Source: CAWBOV01 sp963790525 | Lineage (GTDB): Bacteria > Actinomycetota > Actinomycetes > Mycobacteriales > Jatrophihabitantaceae | Direction of reading: 5' to 3' | Assembly (NCBI GenBank): GCA_963790525.1 | Contig: CAWBOV010000003.1 | Location: forward strand, 558,001-622,000 | DNA: 64,000 nt | Shown here: positions 16,089 to 24,114 of the stretch, in pieces | Numbering within the stretch: position 1 is the first letter of the stretch | Layout: the number at the start of each line of letters is the position of its first letter | Translations under genes and position numbers: made by a program | The notes under the pieces: generated by a model | Told to the model about the DNA's origin: nothing | The model's database searches: none | The model's input: the letters and a program-made list of their open reading frames with translations, nothing else

Positions 16089-16844
16089 ATGGACGAGGTG
16101 TTCCGGGCGCTGGCCGACCCGACGAGACGGGCATTGCTCGACGCCCTGTTCGCCGAGGACGGTCAGACCCTGAGCGCTCTGGAAGCGCGCTTCGACATCA
16201 GCCGCTTCGGGGTCATGAAGCACCTGAAGCTGCTGGAGGAGGCCGGCCTCGTCGTCACCCGGCGCCGGGGGCGGGAGAAGCTGCACCACCTCAATCCCGT
16301 CCCGATCCGGCTCGTCCACGACCGCTGGGTGAGCAAGTACTCCGAACCGTGGGTCGCCGGACTCAGCGACCTCAAGACGAGACTGGAGAAGACCATGGAG
16401 AAGATCTACGAGATCTACATCCGGACCACCCCCGAGCGCCTCTGGCACGCGATCACCGACCCCGGCGAGCGGGCCAAGTTCCAGTTCGGCATGCAGATGA
16501 CGTCGGACTGGTCACCGGGCGGGCGCTTCGAGATGGGGCACCCGGGTGCCCCGAACCTGCTGGGTGAGGGCGTCAACCTGGAGGTGGACCCACCCCACCG
16601 GCTCGTGCAGTCCATGGTCGCCCTGTGGGGCGACGACGTGAAGGCGGAGGGGAGCAGCCGCATCACCTGGGAGATCACGCCCGTCGGCGACTCCTGCTGC
16701 CTGGTCGTCACCCACGACCAGCTCCGGGACGGCGCCAACGAGCAGCTCTACGGCGGCTGGCCGATGATCCTGTCGGGGCTGAAGACGTGGATCGAGACCG
16801 GACAGGTGCTGACCACGCCCGGCTCGCTCATGTACACCAGCTGA
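16089..16844 (+). CDS. ArsR-family HTH fused to SRPBCC (AHSA1-like) domain
   Basis: 251 residues. Residues 1-95 are a winged helix: FRALADPTRRALLDALF, then RFDISRFGVMKHLKLLEEAG and the wing RRRGREKLHHLNP. Residues about 110-251 form an SRPBCC ligand-binding fold: IYEIYIRTTPERLWHAITDP, SDWSPGGRFEMGHP, WPMILSGLKTWIETG. No cysteine metal site of ArsR type is visible, so a small hydrophobic ligand rather than a metal is likely. It probably represses itself through the palindrome at 16059-16074. ATG 16089 is chosen over GTG 16059, which lies inside the operator. Confidence 0.85.
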   Translation: MDEVFRALADPTRRALLDALFAEDGQTLSALEARFDISRFGVMKHLKLLEEAGLVVTRRRGREKLHHLNPVPIRLVHDRWVSKYSEPWVAGLSDLKTRLEKTMEKIYEIYIRTTPERLWHAITDPGERAKFQFGMQMTSDWSPGGRFEMGHPGAPNLLGEGVNLEVDPPHRLVQSMVALWGDDVKAEGSSRITWEITPVGDSCCLVVTHDQLRDGANEQLYGGWPMILSGLKTWIETGQVLTTPGSLMYTS

Positions 16845-16870
16845 GCCGTAGCTCGCCCGCGGCCGGCGCC

Positions 16871-16941
16871 CAGGTTCGCGAGGACTGCTCAGGTTCCGAG
16901 GACTGCTCAGGTTCCGAGCACTGTCAGGTGCCGAGTACCTG
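16871..16941. repeat. 18-bp imperfect tandem repeat, four copies
   Basis: Units close to CAGGTTCCGAGGACTGCT begin at 16871, 16890, 16908 and 16925. The last units supply the final codons and stop of the ArsB-like permease, and the rest lie between it and the converging ArsR-SRPBCC gene. Confidence 0.75.
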
Positions 16942-18168
16942 GACGCCGCCCCAGAGCAGCACGGTGGTCACCACCAGGGCCACCGGCACCGAGAGCAGGC
17001 CGAACAGATGGAAGTCGCGGGCCCGCGGCCGGAGATCGTCGGGCAGGATCCGCCGCCACAGCAGGGTCGCGAGTGACCCCACGTAGGTCGCGTTCGGGCC
17101 GATGTTCACACCGATCAGGACTGCCAGGACCGCGGCCGGATAGGCCGACACCAGCGGGAGCAGCGCGAGCGTCGCCGGCAGGTTGTTGACGACATTCGCC
17201 AGCAGCGCGGCCAGGAACGCCAGCGCCAGGAGCGTCGGTAGGGACTGCCCGCCCGGGATCAGGTGCGCCAGCCCGGTCGTCAGGCCGTGCCGGGCGACGC
17301 CGTCGACGATGACACCGAGGGCGAAGACGAACGCGCAGAAGCCGAGGTTCGCCTCGGCGATCATGCGCGGGACCGTCATCGCCCGGGCACGCAGGGCGGG
17401 AGTCGCGAGCAGCACCACGCCCGCCACCGCGGCCCAGGCCGGCGGCACGTCCACTGCGGAGGTGACGACGAAGCCGATCACCGTGGCGGCGAGAACCGCC
17501 AGCGCGTACCGCGGCGGTGCCTGTGTGGGAACGGCCGGTGCGCGTTCCTTGTCGATGTCGGCGGCGAAGAACAATCGCAGACCGAGCCATTCCAGGGCCG
17601 TGACCGCCAACCACGGCAAGGCCATCAGACCCGCGAAATGACCGAAGCTCAGCCCGGCGGCGCTGAATGCGAGGAGGTTGGTCAGGTTGGAGACCGGCAG
17701 CAGCAGCGATCCCGCATTGGCCAACTCGATGCAGGAATAGGAGTACGGGCGGGGACGGACCCGCATCTGCCGCGCGGTCCGCACCACCACCGGCGTGAGC
17801 AGTACCACCGTGGCATCGAGGGTGAGCACAGCCGTGACCGCGCTGGCCAGGACGACGAACAACACCAACAGCCGCGCCGAGGAGCCTTGACTGGCGTGTG
17901 CGGCGACCGACCCGAGGTAGTCGAACACCCCTGCTTCGGCACAGAGATGTCCGAAAAGCAGGATCGCCGCGAGAAATCCGACGGTCGAGGTGAGTGAGCG
18001 GATGGTGTCGACCGCGGCGGAGAATGGGACGATTCCGGTGCAGACGATCGCAATGGCCGCCGGTATTCCGAAGACCGCCTCATTGAGGCCGCGGGGCCGG
18101 ACCACCGCACCGGCCAGGCAAACCGCCAGCAAAGCCAATGCGAGTGTCTCCGCCGCCCAGGTAGCCAT
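16924..18168 (-). CDS. ArsB/SLC13-type anion permease
   Basis: 414 residues and about 10-11 TM helices. Conserved ArsB/NhaD-superfamily segments are visible: VGFLAAILLFGHLCAEAGVF, LTLDATVVLLTPVVV (the DATVVLLTP motif), LPVSNLTNLLAFS and near the C-terminus NVVNNLPATLALLPL and VLIGVNIGPNATYVGSLATLLW. This is a metal-oxyanion or dicarboxylate transporter; arsenite is one possibility but no ArsC or ArsA is nearby. ATG 18168 (MATWAAETLAL) is preferred; GTG 18177 is also in frame. The 3' end is built from an 18-bp tandem repeat. Confidence 0.8.
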   Translation of the reverse strand: MATWAAETLALALLAVCLAGAVVRPRGLNEAVFGIPAAIAIVCTGIVPFSAAVDTIRSLTSTVGFLAAILLFGHLCAEAGVFDYLGSVAAHASQGSSARLLVLFVVLASAVTAVLTLDATVVLLTPVVVRTARQMRVRPRPYSYSCIELANAGSLLLPVSNLTNLLAFSAAGLSFGHFAGLMALPWLAVTALEWLGLRLFFAADIDKERAPAVPTQAPPRYALAVLAATVIGFVVTSAVDVPPAWAAVAGVVLLATPALRARAMTVPRMIAEANLGFCAFVFALGVIVDGVARHGLTTGLAHLIPGGQSLPTLLALAFLAALLANVVNNLPATLALLPLVSAYPAAVLAVLIGVNIGPNATYVGSLATLLWRRILPDDLRPRARDFHLFGLLSVPVALVVTTVLLWGGVQVLGT

Positions 18169-18217
18169 CGCGGTCACCCTACCGATATGGCCGGGCGGTC
18201 CCACGCCGGCACTGCTC

Positions 18218-18223
18218 TAGGAT
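18218..18223 (+). promoter_or_regulatory. -10 element of rnpB
   Basis: TAGGAT ends 7 nt before the inferred 5' end of RNase P RNA at 18231. No good -35 is visible. Confidence 0.5.
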
Positions 18224-18230
18224 GGCGTCA

Positions 18231-18660
18231 GCGACGGACGAGTCGACCGGGCGGCCGCGTCGGGAGTTGCCAGCCAATTCCCGCCGAGGAAAGTCCGGGC
18301 TCCACAGGGCAGGGTGGTTGTTAACGGCAACCCGGGGTGACCCGCGGGACAGTGCCACAGAAAACAACCGCCTCTGGCACGTGCGAGTGTGCGCGTATCA
18401 GGGGTAAGGGTGAAAAGGCGGTGTAAGAGACCACCAGCGTGCCGGGTGACCGGTGCGGCTAGGTAAACCCCACCCGGAGCAAGATCAAGATGATCGGCCG
18501 GAGATCGGTCGGTCTGCGCAGGCGACTGAGGGCGGCCCGCCCGAGTCTGCGGGTAGATCGCTAGAACCTGCCGGCGACGGCAGGTCGAGATGGATGGCCG
18601 CCCCCGACCGCATTTCGCGGACGGGACAGGACCCGGCTTATAGGTCGACTCGTCCGTCGC
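18231..18660 (+). ncRNA. rnpB: RNase P RNA, bacterial type A
   Basis: The catalytic RNA of RNase P, which matures tRNA 5' ends. The two termini form a perfect 18-bp P1 helix (18231-18248 with 18643-18660). The universally conserved GAGGAAAGTCCGGGCTCC lies at 18286-18303. Further conserved blocks are ACAGTGCCACAGAAA (near 18351), AGGGTGAAAAGGCGG (near 18407), GGTAAACCCCACCCGGAGCA (near 18463), AGATGGATGGCCGCC (near 18589) and CCCGGCTTATAGG (near 18632). Length and layout fit actinobacterial RNase P RNA. Confidence 0.97.
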
Positions 18661-18883
18661 CCTCAGCAGGAATTGACTGTGAATCCCCGGCGCGGATGCC
18701 CGATCGATGAAGAAGCTTTCTGGCGAGCAATCACAGAATGCAGCCGGTCGCCTCGATCCAATCTCCGAATCCTGCGCAAGAAATTACGCATTATCAGCCG
18801 GGATTAGGTAGTGTCGGCGGTCGAAGTGAAATCTCGCTCGTATCCATTAGTCGATGCGACACCAACCGTAGGAGATCTCCACC

Positions 18884-19222
18884 GTGGCAAAGGAAACAAT
18901 CGTGCGACTCGTCGATGATCTGGATGGCAGCGAGGCCGTCGAGAGCGTGTCGTTCGCGTACAAAGGTCACAGCTACGAAATCGACCTGAACGAGAAGAAC
19001 GCCGCCGCGCTCGAGAAGGCGCTGAGCAAGTTCGTCAATGCCGCGCGCAAGGGTGGATCCGCCGCCGCTCCGCGTGGCCGCTCGCGCCGCTCGGCCCGAA
19101 GTGCCTCGGCCGCACCCGAACTCGGCGCCATTCGCGAATGGGCCACCCAGAACGGGTTCGAGGTCAGCACCCGCGGGCGCATCGCCAGCGCGGTCGTCGA
19201 GGCCTACGAAGCCGCTCACTGA
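18884..19222 (+). CDS. lsr2: Lsr2 nucleoid-associated protein
   Basis: 112 residues. Lsr2 bridges AT-rich DNA and silences foreign genes in actinobacteria. The N-terminal dimerisation domain is TIVRLVDDLDGSEAVESVSFAYKGHSYEID; the linker is Arg/Ser/Ala rich; the DNA-binding end has IREWATQNGFEVSTRGRIASAVVEAYEAA with the essential RGR that enters the minor groove. GTG 18884 is preceded by GGAG at 8-nt spacing. The roughly 220-bp upstream region between rnpB and this gene is less GC-rich than its surroundings, which would suit autoregulation by Lsr2; that is inference. Confidence 0.95.
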   Translation: MAKETIVRLVDDLDGSEAVESVSFAYKGHSYEIDLNEKNAAALEKALSKFVNAARKGGSAAAPRGRSRRSARSASAAPELGAIREWATQNGFEVSTRGRIASAVVEAYEAAH

Positions 19223-19316
19223 CATCAGGCGCAGTGCCAGGCCCTCGGTGATGAACGCCGGGGGCCTGTCCCGTCCCCGGTGGGGGTCGGCGCACCGGTC
19301 GGTATCGTCGCCGGTC

Positions 19317-20723
19317 GTGCCTGATCGACGCCTGTCCGGGATCCCGCTGGACTTCGACGTGGTGCGGCGCGCGCTCGCCGTCCCTGACGACTTCCCACCC
19401 GCCGCGCTGGCCGAGGCGCGCGACGCAGCCGGCGCAGCGCTGCCCGACGTGGAGGACCGCACTGCCCTTCCCCTCGTCACGGTCGACCCGCCCGGTGCGA
19501 AGGATCTCGACCAGGCCGTCCACATCGCCGAGTCCGCCGAGGGCTTCGTCGTCAGCTACGCGATCGCCGACGTGGCGAGGTGCGTGCGCCCGGGCGGATC
19601 CCTCGACGCGGTGACCCGGGAGCGCGGCGAGACCCTGTACTTCCCGGACATGCGCGTCCCCCTGCACCCCCTCGTGCTGAGCGAGGGCGCCGCGAGCCTG
19701 CTCCCCGGCGAGGTCCGCGCCGCCGCGCTGTGGGAGATCTCCCTGGACCGCACCGGTGAGGTGAGCGCGGCCTCGGTTCGCCGCGCGCTCGTGCGCAGCG
19801 TCGCGCAGCTGGACTACGGCCAGCTCCAGGCGATGATCGACGGCGGTACCGCGCCGGAGGCCGTACGGCTGCTGAGCGTGGTGGGGCGGTTGCGGCAGGG
19901 GCTGGCGCGAGCTCGGCACGCGATCGAACTCGATCTGCCGGCGCAGGAGGTCGAGCCGACCGGCGACGCCACCTCGTGGCGCCTGGCCTACCGGAGCCCC
20001 TTGCCCGTCGAGCAGTGGAACGCGGAGATATCGCTCCTCACGGGCATGAGCGCGGCACGGATGATGCTGGACCACGGCATCGGCATCCTGCGGACGCTGC
20101 CCGCCCCTGACCCCCGCGCGGTATCCGGGCTGCGCCGGATCGCGCCCGCGCTCGGGGTGGTCTGGCCGGCAGGTGCGCCGGCCGGGGACGTGCTGGCCAC
20201 CCTGGACCGGGACAACCCGCGGCACGTGGCCTTCCTCGACCAGGCCGCGTCCCTGCTCCGGGGAGCCGGCTACACCGCCTTCGACGGGAAAGACCCCGCA
20301 CAATCGGGTCATGCCGGCGTCGGCGCCGACTACGCGCACGTCACAGCCCCGCTCCGGCGACTCGTGGACCGGTTCGGCACGGAGGTCTGCCTGGCGCTGT
20401 CGGCGGGCGCGGCCGTCCCGGACTGGGTGCGCAGGGCTCTTCCGGAGCTCCCCGCACTGATGGAGGCTGCAGACCACCGCGCCCACACCGTCGACCGAGC
20501 GGTGCTGGACACGGTGGAGGCGTGGCTGCTCCAGGACAGGGTCGGCGCGGTCTTCACGGCGGTGGTGCTGGACCAGGGGAAGGACTCGGCCCGGATCAGC
20601 ATCGAGGAGCCGGCGATCCGCGCGAGCTGTACCGGTTCCGGCCTGAGGGAGGGATCGGTCCTCCAGGTCAGGCTGACGGTCGCCGACCTCGCGACCCGGA
20701 CAGTCCGCTTCGAGCCGGCCTGA
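19317..20723 (+). CDS. RNB-domain ribonuclease (RNase II family)
   Basis: 468 residues from GTG 19317. The RNB catalytic region is VDPPGAKDLDQAVHIAES, followed by YAIADVARCVRPGGSLD, ERGETLYFPDMRVPLHPLVLSEG and VEQWNAEISLLTGMSAARMML, and late AHVTAPLRRLVDRFG. The enzyme would degrade single-stranded RNA 3' to 5'. There is no S1 domain visible and the N-terminal cold-shock domains are missing, so the protein is much shorter than RNase II or R. The fourth aspartate of the active-site cluster (DxDD in E. coli) is Gln here (DLDQ). Confidence 0.82.
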   Translation: MPDRRLSGIPLDFDVVRRALAVPDDFPPAALAEARDAAGAALPDVEDRTALPLVTVDPPGAKDLDQAVHIAESAEGFVVSYAIADVARCVRPGGSLDAVTRERGETLYFPDMRVPLHPLVLSEGAASLLPGEVRAAALWEISLDRTGEVSAASVRRALVRSVAQLDYGQLQAMIDGGTAPEAVRLLSVVGRLRQGLARARHAIELDLPAQEVEPTGDATSWRLAYRSPLPVEQWNAEISLLTGMSAARMMLDHGIGILRTLPAPDPRAVSGLRRIAPALGVVWPAGAPAGDVLATLDRDNPRHVAFLDQAASLLRGAGYTAFDGKDPAQSGHAGVGADYAHVTAPLRRLVDRFGTEVCLALSAGAAVPDWVRRALPELPALMEAADHRAHTVDRAVLDTVEAWLLQDRVGAVFTAVVLDQGKDSARISIEEPAIRASCTGSGLREGSVLQVRLTVADLATRTVRFEPA

Positions 20724-20742
20724 CCGAGCCGCCGCGCAGGAC

Positions 20743-21576
20743 TCAGCTGTAGCTGTGCTCGGCGGTCGGGTAGGCGCCCGAGCGGACCTCGTCGGCGAAG
20801 GTGGTGGCCGCCGTGGTCAGCACGCCGGTCAGGTCGGCGTAGGTCTTGACGAACTTCGCCGCCTTCCCGCCGGTCCGTAGGCCCGCCATGTCCTGCCACA
20901 CCAGCACCTGCGCGTCGCAGTTCGCGCCCGCGCCGATGCCGATCGTCGGGATCTGCAACTCCGCCGTGACGCGGGCGGCGAGCTCGGACGGCACGACCTC
21001 CATGACGACTGCGAACGCACCGGCGTGCTGGAGCGCCTTGGCGTCCTGCAGCAGGCGGTGCGCCGCCTCGTCGCCCCTGCCCTGCACCCGGTAGCCGCCG
21101 AAGGCGTTCACCGACTGGGGAGTGAGGCCGATGTGGGCCATGACGGGGATGCCGGCGGCGACCATGGCCTCCACCTGGGGCGCGACACGCGCGCCACCCT
21201 CGAGCTTGATCGCCTGCGCGCCGCCCTCCTTCATGAAGCGGGTCGCGGTCGTCAGCGCCTGGTCCACCGAGGTCTGGTAGCTGCCGAAGGGCAGGTCGGC
21301 CACCACGAGGGCCCTGCTGGTGCCGCGCACGACGGCACGGACCAGGGGGAGCAGCTCGTCGATGCTGACGGGCACGGTGCTGTCGTAGCCGTAGACGACA
21401 TTGGCCGCGGAGTCGCCGACGAGCAGGACCGGGATCCCGGCGTCGTCGAAGACCCGCGCGGTCGAGTAGTCGTAGGCCGTGAGCATGGCCCAGCGTTCCC
21501 CGGCGTTCTTCGCCGCCTGGAGGTCGCGGATGGTGATGCGGCGGTTGGTCACTGCGCCGTAGAGGGTGTCGCTCAT
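20743..21576 (-). CDS. panB: 3-methyl-2-oxobutanoate hydroxymethyltransferase
   Basis: 277 residues. PanB makes ketopantoate from ketoisovalerate and 5,10-methylene-THF, the first step to pantothenate and CoA. Motifs are MLTAYDYSTARVFDDAGIPVLLVGDS, VYGYDSTVPVSIDELL, FMKEGGAQAIKLEGG, VMAHIGLTPQSVNAFGGYRVQG and IPTIGIGAGANCDAQVLVW. ATG 21576 gives MSDTLYGAVTNRR. It is convergent with the RNB gene (20-bp gap). Its use of a C1-folate cofactor is notable given folate turnover genes elsewhere in the window, but no link is shown. Confidence 0.95.
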   Translation of the reverse strand: MSDTLYGAVTNRRITIRDLQAAKNAGERWAMLTAYDYSTARVFDDAGIPVLLVGDSAANVVYGYDSTVPVSIDELLPLVRAVVRGTSRALVVADLPFGSYQTSVDQALTTATRFMKEGGAQAIKLEGGARVAPQVEAMVAAGIPVMAHIGLTPQSVNAFGGYRVQGRGDEAAHRLLQDAKALQHAGAFAVVMEVVPSELAARVTAELQIPTIGIGAGANCDAQVLVWQDMAGLRTGGKAAKFVKTYADLTGVLTTAATTFADEVRSGAYPTAEHSYS

Positions 21577-21701
21577 AGCGATCACGTCCTGTTTCTCTCC
21601 TCGAGGCCGATCACGGTCCCCGGGTGTATGTGTGGACGCCACCATCGTGCTCCGTAACACCGCTGTTGTCTCTACGTAGCACGGGAGACGTCGATCACCG
21701 C

Positions 21702-21760
21702 TTGTCAGGCTGTTCCTGACGGGCGTAGCGTGCGCCGTGATCCGTCAGGACGCCCCTGAC
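21702..21760 (+). promoter_or_regulatory. promoter with two identical-spacing palindromes
   Basis: GTCAGG-N5-CCTGAC occurs at 21704-21720 and again at 21744-21760, exactly 40 bp apart. A possible promoter TTGTCA (21702-21707), 18 bp, TAGCGT (21726-21731) is overlapped by the first palindrome, and the second lies at +7 or so. The second ends 16 bp before the ATG of the zinc-finger/HTH gene. Confidence 0.65.
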
Positions 21761-21776
21761 AGTGAGGAGATCCCGC

Positions 21777-22127
21777 ATGACGCCGGAGACCGTCCACTGC
21801 TCCTTCTGTGCCCGGGCCGAGCACGAGGTCGCCAAGATCATCGCCGGCCCCGGCATCTACATCTGCGACGAGTGCGTGCAGGCGTGCGTGCAGATCCTGG
21901 AGACCGCTGCCGGCCCCACCCCCCGGCTGCCCGCCTGGGAGTCGCTGGCGCCGGAGGAGATGCTGGCCACGCTGCCCCGGATCGCCGCCGTGGGCGCCCA
22001 GCTCGAGGGCAGCCTGCAGGCCTGGGTCGGGGAGCTGCGTCGGCAGGGGATCACCTGGACCCGCATCGGGTCGGCTCTGTCGATGACGCGGCAGTCGGCC
22101 TGGGGGCGCTTCTCCGGGGAGGACTGA
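21777..22127 (+). CDS. ClpX-type C4 zinc finger protein with C-terminal HTH
   Basis: 116 residues. The N-terminal 45 match the zinc-binding domain of ClpX: CSFCARAEHEVAKIIAGPG, then IYICDECVQACVQIL, with the two CxxC pairs. No AAA+ domain follows. Instead the C-terminus reads ELRRQGITWTRIGSALSMTRQSAWGRF, a helix-turn-helix-like unit. ATG 21777 has GAGGAG upstream. Such stand-alone proteins occur in actinobacteria with unknown role; binding of Clp substrates or DNA is possible. Twin palindromes in its promoter suggest autoregulation. Confidence 0.8.
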   Translation: MTPETVHCSFCARAEHEVAKIIAGPGIYICDECVQACVQILETAAGPTPRLPAWESLAPEEMLATLPRIAAVGAQLEGSLQAWVGELRRQGITWTRIGSALSMTRQSAWGRFSGED

Positions 22128-22130
22128 GCC

Positions 22131-23877
22131 TCAGCCCGGGTCTGTCTCGCGCCACCGGCTGGAGATCGGCAGCCGCCGGTCCCGCCCGAACGCCTTCAGG
22201 CTGATCTTGGGCCCCGGCGGGTACTGGCGCCGCTTCCACTCCGCGCCGTCGATCAGGCGCGCGACCTTCGTCACGAGGTCGGGGTCGTGGCCGGCGGCGA
22301 CCAGATCGTCGAATCCGAGATCGGTGTCGACATAGCCCTCGATGATCGCGTCGAGGACCGCGTAGTCGGGGAGCGAATCGGAGTCGAGCTGGCCCGGCCG
22401 CAGCTCCGCGGACGGCGGTTTCGAGATGGAGTTGGGCGGGATCGGCAGGGTCGCCCCCGCCAGCTCCGCCTGCTCGTTGCGCCAGCGGGCCAGCTCCCAC
22501 ACCAGCGACTTGGGGACGTCCTTGAGCGGGGCGAAGCCACCGACCGCGTCGCCGTAGATGGTCGAGTACCCCACGGCCAGCTCGCTCTTGTTGCCCGTGG
22601 CGAGGACCAGGTGGCCGTGCTGGTTGGACAGCCCCATCAAGGTGGTGCCGCGGACCCGCGCCTGGACGTTCTCCTCGGCGAGCCCGGTCAGGCCCAGGCC
22701 GGTCACGAAGGCGTCGACCATCGGGGCGATCGGCACCTCCTGGTAGTGCGCGCCGAGGCGCTCGGCGAGGTCCTCGGCATCGGACCGCGAGTGCGACGGA
22801 GGAGTACGCGCTGGGCATCGACACGCCGTGGACGGCGTCCCCGCCGAGGGCGTCGGCCGCGATGGCCGCGACCACGGCGGAATCGATGCCGCCGGACATG
22901 CCGAGCACCACCGACCGGAAGCCGTTCTTGCGCGTGTAGTCGCGCGTCCCCGTGACGAGCGCGCTCCAGACCTCCTGCAGGTCCCCGATCCGCTCAGCCA
23001 CCTCTGCGTGCTGCCCGCGTTGCTCGCCCGCCTGCGGCTGGATCGGGTGGGTGGCCGTCTCGTGCCGTTCCACCACCATGTCGCGGAGCGGGCCGGTCAC
23101 CACCGAGGACGCGGCCGGCAGGTCGAGGTCGACGGTGTAGACGCCCTCGACGAACTGCGGCGCGCGCAGCAACGTCTCGCCGTCCGCGGCGACCACGAAG
23201 GAATCCCCGTCGAAGACGAGTTCGTCCTGGGCGCCGACCATGTTGACGTAGGCGACGGGCGCGCCGGCCTCAGCGGCGCGGCGCTGGAGCAGCTGCAGCC
23301 GCACGTCGTCCTTGTTGCGCTCGTACGGCGAGCCGTTGATGTTCACCACGAGCCCGGCGCCGGCCTCCCGGGCGACGCTGAAGGGGCCGCCCTCCTGCCA
23401 GACGTCCTCGCAGATCGTCAGGGCCACGTCCACGCCGTGGAAGCGCACGACGGTGAAGCGACCGCCCGGGACGAAGTACCGGTCCTCGTCGAACACCCCG
23501 TAGTTGGGCAGATGGTGTTTGAAGTAGGTGGCGACGACCCGGCCGCCGAGACAGAAGGCGGCGGCGTTGCGGGGCGTCGCGCGGGCGGTCGGGCTGTCGT
23601 CGTCGAGGTAGCCGACGATGACGCCCAGCTCCGCCAGACCGACGGTCCCCAGGTCGGCGGCCAGTTCGTGGATCTGCGCCATGGATGCCTGCCGGAACGA
23701 GCGCCGGAAGACGAGGTCCTCCGGCGGGTAGCCGGTGAGCGCCATCTCCGGGACCGCCAGCAGGTGCGCGCCGCGCGCCACGGCCGTGTGCGCTGCGTCG
23801 AGGATCCGGGTGCGGTTTCCCGCCAGATCACCCACGGTGAGGTCGATCTGGGCCAGTGCGACCCGGAGCAGAGGCAC
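22131..23877 (-). CDS. nadE: glutamine-dependent NAD+ synthetase (one frameshift)
   Basis: Last step of NAD synthesis. The N-terminal nitrilase-type glutaminase has VPEMALTGYPPEDLVF (Glu), YFKHHLPNYGVFDE (Lys) and VALTICEDVWQEGG (Cys), plus NINGSPYERNK. The synthetase half has the P-loop VLGMSGGIDSAVVAAIA, and in the next frame GLSNQHGHLVLATGNKSELAVGY and GDAVGGFAPLKDVPKSLV. One extra base near 22795, inside the segment that should read SSxHSRSDAED, splits the gene; the 1747-nt span is one more than 582 codons. The gene is normally essential, so a sequencing error is most likely. GTG 23877 is the start. It converges on the zinc-finger gene with a 3-bp gap. Confidence 0.92.
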
Positions 23878-24114
23878 GCCCCCAGTCTGCCTGACGGGCA
23901 CCCACCGGTCGGCGGCAGGGCGCGCCGGAGGACCCCGGAGTGGCCCGGTCGCGGCCGGCGCAAGGTCAACGTCACATAACGGCCCACGCCGATCCGCGCG
24001 CGGAGGCAATGAATTGTCGGATCCATACGTCACAATTGGCGTGCGGGCGGGTGCCCCGCACTCCGGCGCAACGGTCCCCGACCGTGGCTGTGGGTGGTCG
24101 TAGGAGGAACTTTC

